From Tenebrio molitor (Eukaryota; Arthropoda; Insecta; Coleoptera; Tenebrionidae), in contig NC_091046.1 in assembly GCF_963966145.1 (NCBI RefSeq), positions 12,462,001 through 12,526,000 of the forward strand: a stretch of DNA of 64,000 bases, given 5' to 3'. How positions within the stretch are numbered: the first letter of the stretch is position 1; every line of letters begins with the position of its first letter. The translations under genes and the position numbers were made by a program. Positions 47,433-59,246 of the stretch are shown in pieces. Under the pieces are notes generated by a model that worked only from the letters and a program-made list of their open reading frames with translations, searched no databases and was not told the origin of the DNA.

Positions 47433-47872
47433 TCATATGTGCGTTTCTTTTTCATCAATAATTCGAATAACGTCACGATTTGGATACTCTTAAAGAAAAA
47501 CAAGAAACAAAGTTTTGGAATTTTGCAACACACAACAATATGTGGTAATTGTTTACTTTAACTACTTTTGGAATTTTCGCGTTTTTTCTGGCTAGACAGC
47601 CTCAGGGCGTCCTCCTAGATCGTTTCCCACCATTCAAACCTTGTGCAAATGCCTTTTTTACTCTCTCTTGTTCTGTTTCAAGGTCGCGTCAAGGTCGCGC
47701 CAATGTCTTAGTATAACTAAAGGGTAAGGAAAATTCATTTGCACAAGGTTTGAGTGGTGGAAAACGATGTAGAAGGACGCCCTGAGGCTGTCTAGCCAGA
47801 AAAAACGCGAAAATTCCAGAAGTAGTTAAAGTGAACAATTACCCAATATGTGATGTAGTATACATAGGTATT
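47433..47872. repeat. duplicated segment, filled by MITE copy 2
   Basis: The flanks (47433-47543 and 47852-47872) match 50467-50606 closely, including GATTTGGATACTCTTAAAGA and TTTTGCAACACACAACAATA. The foldback MITE at 47544-47843 interrupts this copy only. Confidence 0.85.
47544..47843. mobile_element. foldback MITE with 8-bp TSD, copy 2
   Basis: It has the same 107-bp inverted arms (GGTAATTGTTTACTTTAACT) as the copy at 29520-29816. The 8-bp duplication is CAATATGT (47536-47543 and 47844-47851). The centre is in the opposite orientation and carries a small tandem of CAAGGTCGCG. Confidence 0.93.
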
Positions 47873-48097
47873 CGCCATAGTTTTTAACAATCGGATTTCA
47901 TGTAATTAAAAGAAAAAAACATTTTGGTTGGCACTGTTCGTACTGTTTGTATTAAGTTATAATAGAGTATCCTTTCACGGACACAGGAAGATAGTGAAAA
48001 CTTTACGCCGTATGTAAGAGAGGGCGCTGTAGGTACAGATACCATCTTCTTTTCAATTGTTAATCTTTATTTCTTTTCCTCTAATTTTAGAAATAAA

Positions 48098-48281
48098 GAG
48101 CGATCAAATTAATTTGTAATTGAGTTATCCATGAATCCGAAACCGTATGTCGTTACTTGAACTCCATGGTCCAATAAATACAGCTTGAAACACAGGTTAG
48201 ATCTCGACATATCAAACGCAAAACACATACCTACGGATTCAAACCCATGGATGACTCGATTACGAATTAATTTGATCGCTC
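48098..48281. mobile_element. MITE-2 copy 3, intact, 184 bp
   Basis: GAGCGATCAAATTAATTTGT and the inverse at the right end continue into inverted arms of about 40 bp (ATCCATGAATCCG / CGGATTCAAACCCATGGAT). This copy is the uninterrupted reference for the copies at 13216 and 45262. It is non-coding. Confidence 0.88.
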
Positions 48282-50449
48282 GAGTTATTATAATTCAAAA
48301 TTTTTAGAACATTAGTAAGTTATTATAAAAGTACTTAATTGGCACAAAACAAAAATACCTACTATGCATATATTTTTTAAAGTTGTTAAACATGGTGGTA
48401 GGGTACTAGGGTAGGGTATTGTCTAATTTTCTGTTTTCAAAATACGTAGGTCAACTTAGTCAAATAATAATTTGCTTTACTAACTGCATTAGGAATGAAA
48501 ACGAATTAAACAACATGAAATGTGGAAGAAAGACACAACGGTAATTATTAAAGACAATCGGTAGCTAACAATTTTGTTTTGGAGGAAATGAAATAAGTAG
48601 TGTTTCAAGTTATTGATTTAAATTAAACCTAATCATTTTACCAGTTAAAAGCCATTTAAAACAATTTTCCCTGTTTTCGTAGCTTTATAATATTTTTTTA
48701 AGATCACGGTTTATTTTCGGCTAATTTAATAAGAAAGCAGACTCGATGTTATGCAAGAAAATTTTGAATGTGGAAAGCAGGATGAAATATCATACTTCGA
48801 AATTGGCGTGTCAGCTAACAGGATCAAAAGACCTGAGGCGTTTGCATCGACCGTTTATTGAATATCAATATCCATATTCTATTGCAAACCAAACACCTCG
48901 AGGCGTCTCTTTTCTTCATACGATGCAGGTATAAGTATCTATGAAATACGACTCAATAATAAAAGAATATAGAGAACACAATGTTTTTTACGACGTGGTT
49001 TGATCGACTGCTCAGTGCACACGTAGATGCATGTATGTAATTGCAAGTTTCTTGACAATTTGTAAATAGTACAAATAATCTGGATTAAAATACTTAATAA
49101 TAAAAAAAAAGATTTCTTGATGTATCCGCCTAGCTATTTTGCTTTATTGTATAACATCTCAGTTATAGCAGGGCACGAATGAATGGACGATTGTTTGTGG
49201 ACAAGGCCTGACAGGGGTAGTGTCATGTATGCGCCCCACTGTCAATCAGTGCGGTTCTGCCAAACTAGAAATACTTAGAAAATAGATATATCCACCGAAC
49301 GACCGAAAGGTATTGTTATAAGGACGGGCTACGAGATGTGTTTGTATACAGAAATGCTATTATCACCCCAATTGTAAATACAGAAGTGACAATTGATACC
49401 GCTAGCCATTGTTGAAGAAATTCGGTTCGTCCAAATCATGTCAGTTTCAAATTTGTTATTGTTACATGTGACCGACATCTCACCTGTACATATATGGAGG
49501 AATTTAAAATTATTGTATATTATGTTCTTTGCTACCTGCGATTTTATAAAATTTAGACACAAAATAATTATTGTTAACAAAAAATTCAGAAAAGTCTAGG
49601 TATGAAAAATAATAAAATTGAGGGAGAAATTCAGAGGAGTGTTAATTTGTGGTCAGTTTTCTATCTCTTCTCCAAACCTAACCTCATTTTGAAAATATCT
49701 TCATTTGTTGTGATAACTGACAAATTGAAGTTTTCTGTTTATTTTAAGTACATAGGTATCATTTCCGTAACTGTTTCAAACTTTCAACGGTTTCTGAAAT
49801 ACATATTACTTAATGGTGGTTCAGTTCCACCCTTGCGTCATACGTGTTCTTTTGAACCAAATATTTGACAGCTGATGAAGTTACGTCATACGTTAACGGA
49901 AATAAATGCTTTTGTCCTGGCCACTTGACCACAATTGTTTTTGACTACCGTTAGATATTCTTGCAGAATTCCGTATCAAATCATATCTAACTACCTATGT
50001 AGGTACATTAGCAAAACTTTATTTATTCACTATTGAAAAAGTGGTACAAAATATAAAAAATAAAATGTTTATAGAAAAAACAATTTTCTAAAAATTATCA
50101 AAATAAATGATTTTTAGTTTTATTCTACCTCATATTATATAAATTAAAATTGTTTAATCGTCTTCATGGTACATTTTTATGATTAATTCAGATACCTACT
50201 TGTGTGTTCTTTAAATAGTTAAAACCTTCAGTTGGCATAACGTGCTCGCACACGTTCTTCCAAATAAGTATTTTTTTTTCATTTTTCATCTTTGAGTGAG
50301 ATTATAAATCATATTTCTGAAGTCATTCAATTAATATGTCTGCAAATTTTTGAGGCGATTTTAGAAGAGACATTCCAGTGTTAGCTAAAGCTGAATCTTT
50401 TTCTTCCTTCAGTATTCATTCAACGCTGCTCGTTGATACTTCAGTGCAG
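48282..50449. other. intergenic, no gene recognised
   Basis: Short open frames here (for example 48746-48934 and 49602-49868) have no recognisable motif. I call no gene. Confidence 0.45.
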
Positions 50450-50468
50450 TCAGGTCAGGTCAGGTCAG
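50450..50468. repeat. (TCAGG) tract, 3.8 units
   Basis: Three full TCAGG units plus TCAG. TCAGG is the telomeric unit of many beetles. Shorter two-unit tracts in inverse orientation (GACCTGACCTG) lie at 55768 and 57707. Confidence 0.7.
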
Positions 50469-50606
50469 CTCTCATAGGTATGCGCGTTTTTTTTTTCATC
50501 AATAATTCGAATAACCGTCACGATTTGGATACTCTTAAAGAAAAACAGGAAACAAAGTTTTGGAATTTTGCAACACACAACAATATGTTATGTAGTATAC
50601 ATAGGT
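50467..50606. repeat. duplicated segment, empty MITE site
   Basis: This is the paralogue of 47433-47872 without the MITE. CAATATGT occurs once (50581-50588), followed directly by the shared right flank TATGTAGTATACATAGGTA. Confidence 0.85.
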
Positions 50607-52261
50607 ACAGTCAGACACACATAATTTTATTTTAGTTAACCATTCATTAAGAAATTGGATTGATTATTTTGAAGTGCTTGAGCGCGTAAAACTCTTCTGT
50701 TTCACATGTGAGACATATTCACAAACTTAGATGAAAAAAAAAACAAATAATTACACTGACGACTTATTTCTATGACACTAAACAACTTGTGAATTTTACT
50801 CTACATCCTGTGTTATTTTTTCTGGTGCCACAAGGATTAAATATTTATTGAATAGATGTCGAAAAAGTTATTATTTAATTTAAATGCAACTTCTAGGTAC
50901 AATCTGAATAAAGTTCAATGATTTTAAGCTGTTTTAAGAATTGGAATTTTCTTATTAAGTATCTACCTAAATTTGTATAAACTTACAATCATAGGATTTT
51001 GAATTTATTGTTATTTTTATACTATAAGCAATTGACGTAGGTATTTTGAATCAGTCTAGGTAAGCATATAATTATTAATTATCTGGGTACCTAAGTGGTT
51101 TGCAATTTTTGTAAATTTCTGTTAAACATTTAATGAGACACTCTTTAACGTTAAAATCCCTCAAGATACGTAACTTTGCTTAGATATAAAATATTCTGTA
51201 TTCGGTATAAGTGACATATCAAACACACGGTTCTGTATAATTTTATAAATTCCTACAACTAGGTAAATGCAATTTTATTCATCAATTTTCTTTTTTTAAT
51301 GTTAAGAACCTTGCGAGGTCATGACTCATGATTTTATAACACTTAATTAAGTACAAACACTAAAAACTAGTGTTTTGTTTTATTTTTTATGTAAACATTT
51401 AAATACCTACCCAGATTTGTAAAACATAATGAATTCCGCATGCAGTAAGAATTTATCGTGAAAAATGGAAAAAAATTGGATACATACTTATTAATTTGAA
51501 GAATGTTAATCATTCCTACTAAAACATTAGATATACTCTGATAATAAATAAATCGCTGCTGATTATAAATTGTTTAATAAAACGTTACCTACAACATTGT
51601 AGGTATGTACTATTGTACAGTGAAATCACGTGCAGTTTGGCAGTAAAGCTGTCAAAAATTCTGTGATATTGGAGTTAACACAGTTGAGCAAGTATGCAGT
51701 ACCTAACCATGTGAAAAATAAGCACGTGGAAGAAAACCAATGAAGTGCTTTTGAATGTCAACTCATTTTTCAAACACCTCTACTATTGTATCTATTTATC
51801 TAATAATGCCTCAAGCTTGGAAAAATCATCTTTTCAAATTTATTAAAAAATTAGATTAATATTTCTACAAAACAACTTTCATTTAAAATAGGCATCTAGA
51901 AACTTAGCAAGTTGTCTTTCAATATAAGTATGGTATGTATATAAAAATTAAATACGAGTACGTTAGACAATGGCTATTTACTTGTACAATTATAAAATAC
52001 CATTGAAATCATTGTGGATTTAAAGTTTCATATTTTTAAAATACCAAACTTTACCCCATTAAATATGAAAATATTTTTGCAAATGCGTTACCTAGATTAA
52101 TTTTTACATACTCGTATAGACACGGAATAACAAACTTGTTTCCCAGAATAATATAACAAGCTTGTTATTAAAGATCTATAAAGTGTAGGAATTTTTTCCT
52201 GATACACAATAGATAGTTTTCTTTTGCGATACTAAGTGGGTATACCAGATGCGTTTTCTTA
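50607..52261. other. intergenic, AT-rich
   Basis: No gene was seen. The hexamer TAGGTA/TACCTA is frequent in this stretch. Confidence 0.45.
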
Positions 52262-52436
52262 TATCGGTGTTCATTTAAATTTCTCCTCAAAGTTGAGGTT
52301 GAAGAGTCGATTGTGAACGCATATTAAAACACAAACAACACAAAAACTGACGTTACATTTAAACATCTGATCCGTGATCTGTAATAATCCGTGTTGGGTT
52401 CACAAGCAACTTTGAGGCGAAACTTACACACCCTAT
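52262..52436. mobile_element. MITE-1 copy D, degenerate
   Basis: The left part (TCGGTGTTCATTTAAATTTC and GTTGAAGAGTCGATTGTGAA) is good. The right arm has lost much of the inverse but still reads GCAACTTTGAGG and ACACCC. Confidence 0.7.
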
Positions 52437-53246
52437 ATAAAGTAGATACAAAAAATATCTCAAGCAAATCTATCTCTTTAATTGGTGATATTGTTAGGTT
52501 AGTTAAATGTTGATCTGGAGAGAAATGGAAAAAAATGACATCTTCTATTTTATTTGACCTCTAGACGAGTTTTGATATTTCTAAACCAGTTTTATAGATA
52601 AATTTATTACAATTAATGGGAGCTGTCTTAAAATTTTCTTTACGGCTTCGTAACCGCAAACATTATTTGTTGTTTTCTGAATTAATATAAATGTATGTCC
52701 TTAAAGTAGTGCAATTTATAATAACTAATTTATTTATTAGGTACGTAATTGGGAGATTTGTGATGAATATGCAGTCTTCTTTATTTTGATGTAAAACTGT
52801 TGTTTTTATGTTAAATAAATAAAATAATTTAAAATCAGTCGTTAGTGTAGATTACGTATAAAGGTTGATTCATACTATGTACTGAACCGTAAGTCCCAAA
52901 ATATACAAGCTTGCATGTTCTTTAACGTTCTGTTTCGCTTCTATTCATTACCATCGCATGGAAATCGCACTTAATATCTATTCAAAGTAAAAGATGTTAC
53001 TTAGGAATGTATTCATTTTTTGTTACATGTAGTTCTGTCAACGAGAAATTATGAAGCTCTTTTAATTACAACTGTTAAAATTAAAGGATAAAGTTCTGAA
53101 AATATTCAATTTTGCTTGATTTAATAACGTACATAAAGTATCTCATTCAAAATGTACCTAACTACATAATTAAATGAACATTTTATATATATTTTTTTAA
53201 AGATATTCTCCATTTAAATAAATTTTGCTGTACATGTACTTAATAG
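52437..53246. other. intergenic, AT-rich
   Basis: No gene or paired repeat was seen. Confidence 0.45.
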
Positions 53247-53476
53247 TTTCTACGGATTACTTAAGTACCTATTGAACAAATCTGAAAAATCTTTCTTATA
53301 GATCGGTATATGTTATAAATTATAATTTATAACTAGGTACGAGTAGATATAAACTATACTTTCTACGGATTACTTAAGTACATACCTACTGAACAAATCT
53401 GAAAAATCTTTCTTATAGATCGGTATATGTTATAAATTATAATTTATAACTAGGTACGAGTAGATATAAACTATAC
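53247..53476. repeat. tandem duplication, 113 + 117 bp
   Basis: Two head-to-tail copies (53247-53359, 53360-53476) both begin TTTCTACGGATTACTTAAGT and end GTAGATATAAACTATAC. They differ mainly by a 4-bp insertion (ACAT or CATA) in the second. Each contains the palindrome TATAAATTATAATTTATA. Confidence 0.9.
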
Positions 53477-54239
53477 AGGCTGGTCCAACACTTACGATTT
53501 TTGCAATTACGCGGTTTCTAATTATCGAAAAAAAAAAAATTCCCTTGGCTAGGAAGAGACACACATATGGAGCTATAAACCTGTCCCATTATTTTATTTA
53601 TCTATTATTAAGTATTTTATTTTCTAAATTCATTTTCAAAGAGCTTTCGTTTAATTAGATTTTCAATTATTTATTAAAATAAGTCCTTCTAAAATAGACG
53701 GTGGTTGTCGGTTTAAAAAGAGAACAAGGGACTATTACGACAAAAATGTAATAATGCTCTCTAAGAGGATCGGATAACATCTCCAAACGAACTGTTTATT
53801 TATTATTCATTTTTCTAAAAACTTACATTGTGGTATAATTAGAGAGATCGCTTTTTTGAATGAACCATTTTCTTAAGTGAAGTTTAAATTTTTAATAGTT
53901 ATCTACTTAAGTACCTATCTATACTTCGCTATATTCTTATCGTTCTGGAAGATATACATACTGACAGTAAGAAAAAAGTACAGCTGCCATCTGCTTTTCT
54001 AATGTATTTATATGTTCCAGGAAGTATCTTCTTCCTGACTTATATTTACAAAAACGGAGCCGGCATTTAGATTTGCCTGAAACGATATCCGGAGATTAAA
54101 AGAAACAATGAAACTCATAAAGTAATTGTAACTAAAAGTAGCATCGTGAAGAGGCGTCTATGGCGTAAGATATCAGCCTATTTTTAATATTTTATTTAGA
54201 AAGAAGCGACCAAAAAAACCAAAGCAACATCAAATTTAC
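53477..54239. other. intergenic; possible solo element end at its start
   Basis: TACAGGCTGGTCCAACACTT (53474 onward) looks like a mariner-type terminus, but no matching right end was found. There is no gene. Confidence 0.4.
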
Positions 54240-54400
54240 TTACTGGTAGGATCAACCCCACCCATAACCAAACAATAAGCGGTAAAAAACGTCCGCCACG
54301 CCCATTTTATCTCGTTAAACCAATCGGAGCGGACCGTTTTCCGCCATCTTGAATACAAGATCAGGACAACGGACGCAGCGCGGCCGCGGTAAAAAGTGAA
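54240..54400 (-). promoter_or_regulatory. GC-rich block with promoter-type motifs
   Basis: This short GC-rich block holds CCGCCATCTTG (54341-54351, YY1/Pho type), CCAAT (54320-54324), CCACGCCC (54296-54303) and CCCCACCC (54256-54263). The YY1-type site reads CAAGATGGCGG on the - strand, so a promoter firing leftward is possible. No gene was recognised to the left. TACTGGTAGGATCAACC (54241-54257) resembles the reverse complement of the 18S rRNA 5' end with one mismatch. Confidence 0.4.
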
Positions 54401-56475
54401 ACTATATACACAGCTTTCATGTGTATTATAAGAATACACGCATTTCGTCGTGTCTCTCTTAAAAAATCACGTAAATCAATAGGATAATCGATTAAAAGAT
54501 TGCATCGTTGTAAATCATGTGCATTATTATCTAGTCCATCGACTGTTTGTCGACGAAATATGCTCTCCGCGAAAGTTTATTAATTATTAACGCGCTTCAT
54601 TAATTTTAATTAGAGTAGTGAAGACTATTGTGTAATCGGACCGAGATTTTGGACTCGCAGGACATCAGTGACTGTTTTTTTGAAACTGTTTTTTGTGATA
54701 AGTGCTGCAGTTTGTTACAAATGATCGTGTTATGATATAGATCTGGTATGTATTTTTTTTTATCTGTTTTTTTTTTACCAACGCCGTGCATTATCCAAAA
54801 ATTTTCAATAACGCAGATTTTCTCATAAAACAATTTAACTACCCAGTTACTACTTGAATTAAACATTACACAAAATAATTTACCTCGTGTTTTTTATACA
54901 CATGCTTACACAATTTTGTTTCCATTCTTCTTTTGTGAGAAGACAGTATTGGCTTGTTAGATAGGCGAGTGAAGGCATTAATAAAAATGACAAGGCAGAA
55001 ACCTGGACCAACATGTTAAAATAAATAGTCACTTTGTGCAGCAGTAAAGCTAATTTAACGAAGAATACCCAGTGTGTATAGCACTAATTCAGCCAACAAG
55101 AAATTTAATTTGAAGCAATTTAATGAATAGTGTAATTACTACTGACATTTCCAAGCGTCTAAATAAAAATTAATTTGTGCAAATTAGTAAGACCCAGATT
55201 TGTGTAGTAAATAATGATATTTGTTAACTTATTTTTAAATTGACAGTGAAATGAAATTAAAATATCACTTTCTTTTTGTAAACCTGCACTGATTAAATAT
55301 CTAATTATCAATGATTCAGTTTAACATTCATAAATTTAAATGAGGTGAAGGATACTACAAAAAACGATTTTGCATACATTATCGAAACAGATTTATCATT
55401 TTTCATAGTGTTCATATGTGCTTAACAACTTAAGTAGTTTGTGTTTTAGATTAGTTAAATGTAAAATTAAATACTTACATATATTTGACAATAAAAATGT
55501 TGTTCTTTGATTGCAAAAGGTCGTTGGAGAGAGTAGTTAATTTTATTAAGTCGTACGATTTACAATGTCGTGAACAATTTTTCAATAAACGAGAGTTTCA
55601 TTTTTGATGGCGACGGACCCTATTGGATTGAAATAATTTAATACAAAATATCACAGTAAAAATTGTAGAAATGTTATTTTAATTTTATTTTGTAGGTATT
55701 GTTACTTTAAAAGTGTGTAGCTAATTAACTAGTCAGCTGATTACTTAAGTATAAATAAGATCGAGTTGACCTGACCTGTGATACTTTTATTTTCTTATTG
55801 TTGTTGTCGTCAATTATGTAATGGATACCCGAAGCTTGACGTAACACTTAAACCACCAGTTGCTTGAACACTCTTGTGTTTAAAGGAAAGATGTTTAATT
55901 AGTAAGCGAAGGGACTTGTAGTATTTAAAGTTGGTATGAATTATTGTGTAATAAATTTCAGTACTTTGAAAGTATTTTACCAATATTACCTCATTAGTAA
56001 TGACATACTTCGTCACATAGTATATTCGTTTATAAAAATTGATGTTTCATTACTTATAATAAATAGGCTAAATGTGTGTTGGTTAAATTTAACGATGGAG
56101 TAAATGTGACCAATAACAATAAAATTAGGTAGGTACTCGTACCTACCTGCACATAAACAATAATATTTTTAATCTTTTCATTGATGGTGTAAATATGATT
56201 TTATTTCGACAAATCAAAGAACGTTATGTTATAGAGAATAATTATTTTGTTTTCTATTTCTCGTTCATAAATAACATCAAACGATTTGTTCAGGAGTTGC
56301 ACCAATAGGAAAGTATCTTTGAGTTTTAAGTAGGTATTATGCAAGCTTTAATGTCTTTTGAAAACACACAGGTTGTCTGAGTAAAAATAATTGTTGTAGA
56401 ATGAGGAGAAATATTCAGGTGTCGATGGTATAATTGGGAATACGGTCGCCGGAGCCAAAATTAGTACGACAGCAG
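54401..56475. other. intergenic, AT-rich
   Basis: No gene was supported. Two TCAGG-like units in inverse orientation lie at 55768-55778. Confidence 0.45.
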
Positions 56476-57262
56476 TATAGTCCATTTTTTTTTATTATAG
56501 TCCGATGAGCTTAGTCCGAATCAAGAAGTCGACATGACCTGCGTCTGCTTTCGACATTTGACAGCAGTGCATGGTTTCTACCAATATTTGAACATTTATT
56601 TAGGCAACATGAGACAGATATCATAACAAATTTCAATTTTTAAGATTTTGAGTTGTGTTCTTTCGTGCTTTGTTGGTTTTTCTGCAAATTCATTCCTCCG
56701 TTTTAATTTTGTCTTTCAAAAAACCGCTCCCTTCAGAACTCTTTTGATAACTATTTACATATCCACTAATAGGTCAGATATATTAAAAATTGTTGAAAAC
56801 AGCACTAAACAACCACGTTTAGACTGTCTTTCTTTCTTCCTAGATTTTGTTTCGGCAACGCCATGAATTAGTTTACCCCCTTACCTGTTAACTTCCAGTC
56901 TTGCAAGTTTCCGCGCAATTCCAATATTATTTTTGCAATTTACAAATTATGTAAATGAATCTGTCCACATGCTTTTCGTTGGCATCATACGGAGGACATT
57001 TCAAGCAAAATTAAACAAAACTATCACAAATAATGTGGTTAAAACGTAACCTAAAAATTTGACGTCGCTAAAGTAATACACGTACAACTCGTGTCTTGCT
57101 CGAATCACACATGCTAAAGCGAAATGCATAGTGGGACACGCTTAATACAATACGTACAAGAATTCAATAGCTTGTTTACGTTATGTTGAAAAGAGATAGC
57201 AATATGACAGTTGTTCTGCTTTTTAATTGATACATCGGACTATAATTAAAAAATGGACTATA
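56476..57262. mobile_element. TA-flanked inverted-repeat element, 787 bp
   Basis: TATAGTCCATTTTTTTTTAT(TATAGTCCGATG) at the left is matched at the right by CATCGGACTATAATTAAAAA(ATGGACTATA). The arms are about 30 bp. The open frame inside (56648-56866) has no recognisable motif. Confidence 0.8.
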
Positions 57263-57676
57263 ATTATGTGTGAACAAAAATATACTGTAAAAATATTTTT
57301 CTTTAATTATTTTTTAGTTTAAAAATACCAGAAACTGGAAATTGTACCTTCCTTCGAATTAGGTCTGCTATAGCAAAGAAGTTTAGTTAAGAAATGTAGG
57401 TATAAGTTTCTCTAAAGGATAAGTTAAAATAAGCCTTTATCTACAGAGGCAAAACACCTTTGTAGGAAAAAATGCCTATTTAGACTCCTCTAGTTCGTTT
57501 TGCGTCACATATTTAAAAAAAAATTCAATGTGTTGGAAGTTACTTTCAATAATAATATTGATATAGATACATATTGACGTCAAATTATTAATGATTCAGT
57601 TAATTTTATTGTTATTATTACTGTATAATGTTAATTGCAGAGTTTATAAAAAAATTAACACTAGGTAATATCTCTT
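57263..57676. other. intergenic, AT-rich
   Basis: Nothing recognised. Confidence 0.45.
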
Positions 57677-57788
57677 CACGTTGGAATGAACATCAGTGGT
57701 GCAAATGACCTGACCTGTTACTATGACAACTCATGAACGTTAATGCCAAATGTGTGCGATTTGCACCACTGATGTTCAATCCAACGTG
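57677..57788. repeat. foldback hairpin, 112 bp, 30-bp arms
   Basis: CACGTTGGAATGAACATCAG(TGGTGCAAAT) and ATTTGCACCACTGATGTTCA(ATCCAACGTG) are nearly perfect inverted arms around a 50-bp loop that starts with GACCTGACCTG. Confidence 0.85.
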
Positions 57789-57821
57789 AACAGGATATAT
57801 GTAGATACCTATATAAAGGGT

Positions 57822-58047
57822 GTTTTTTAAAATTTGGGGTCGAAGTTGTCGTTGAATAGTCGATTGTGAACGAACGATTCGTCTTAAAAACACTGAATTT
57901 TCGAACTGTAGATTAAAAATACAAACAAGGCAAAAAGTGAGGTTAGGTTTAAATAACTGATCAATCAGAGTTGTAATCCGGTGGTGCGTTCCCAATCGAC
58001 TCTTTAACGTCAACTTCGACGCCAAATTAAAAAAAAAACACCTGTTA
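57822..58047. mobile_element. MITE-1 copy E, 226 bp
   Basis: Ends AAAGGGTGTTTTTTAAAATT and AATTAAAAAAAAAACACCTG with the inner AGTCGATTGTGAACG and its inverse. It is the closest relative of the LINE-interrupted copy A. It has the same CCGGATTACAA site where the LINE inserted there, in inverse orientation. Confidence 0.85.
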
Positions 58048-59017
58048 TGGAGGAGAAAGACGTTTGTCAGATTCACTGATCTGGTCAGATATTTTCATAC
58101 AGTTAGATACTTATTGTTTTCAATGTCCTTTACTTCTTCGTAATAAAGATCAATTTGATTTATTATTATTATTATAATAAATTGCAATGCAGTTCTTGTA
58201 ATTAAAATACATATTATTAAAAGTAAATTGTGGTGCTTTACTTGTTTATTTAGAATCTGTTTAAAGAAACGATTTATACCAAATCAAGCGTGCGTCACAC
58301 CCTTGAATGTAGGAAAAACTTTTCTTAACTGTATAACATTCTAAAAATAAAATAAATATTAAATAACAGTTGCGAGTATTTCCTTCTAAATGAGACAAAA
58401 ACAACAATTTTTCAAGGTAGCCACTGTTGGATATTAAACAGGTTAAGTTAAGATTTTAGCTTGATGCAGTGCATTTCCTTATATTTTATTATTCTTTTTA
58501 TATTTTATAGTCGTTTTACTAGGATTTGCTTATTATACCTACTCTGAATACTGGTTATGAATTTTTGTGTACAATCTGCTACAACACATTGACAGCACGG
58601 ATGTCTTTGAAAACGACTATACATAGGTATTTATATATTATTTCCGAAAATTATCCTCAAGAAAATAAAATACATAAACATACGCGTGACACTGTTGAAA
58701 TAATAGAAAAATATAATTCAGTAGGTACATTTCAAACAGAGATTACTAGGTACATATTATTTTATTTGTTTCTGGATACTCTTGAAGGAACACAAACCAA
58801 AACTAATTTCAAGCTATATTTGTAGCCTGTTTAGCTCATATCATTTGTATAAAACGACCCCGCAATTTACATATTTGCATATATATTTTCAAAAACTTCA
58901 TATTACCTACATAAAAGGTTGGATCCCTCTACTTATAAGAAATATACATATTAGATTTTGAAGCAGTTTTTTACTTTCTAAGGATGTACTCGTATATGTA
59001 CTTTGGAGAACTGAGTG
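58048..59017. other. intergenic, no gene recognised
   Basis: The 99-codon open frame at 58526-58825 has no recognisable domain, and I do not call it. Confidence 0.4.
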
Positions 59018-59246
59018 TAGAGTAAGGCCGGCCTGAGATATGACATTTGGTGGGGGAAATCTGCGCCGACAAAATATTCCAGTGGCGTGGAAAAACCGGT
59101 CAAAGCAGAGAACAGCGGTCACAGTAACAATCAGCTGATTTTTAATCTGTTGAACACCCCTATTTTACGAAAGATGGATTCGTCCGACTGTTTTCCGTCT
59201 ACGCACACCCCCACCAAATGTCATATTTCAGGCTGGCCTTACTCTA
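59018..59246. mobile_element. TA-flanked inverted-repeat element, 229 bp
   Basis: TAGAGTAAGGCCGGCCTGAG(ATATGACATTTGGTGGGGG) is mirrored by the right end CCCCCACCAAATGTCATATT(TCAGGCTGGCCTTACTCTA). The arms are 39 bp. It is non-coding. Confidence 0.88.

Noticed and set aside
58526..58825. 99-codon open frame on the + strand
   Set aside because: It resembles no known domain, is AT-rich like its surroundings and has no splice or promoter evidence.
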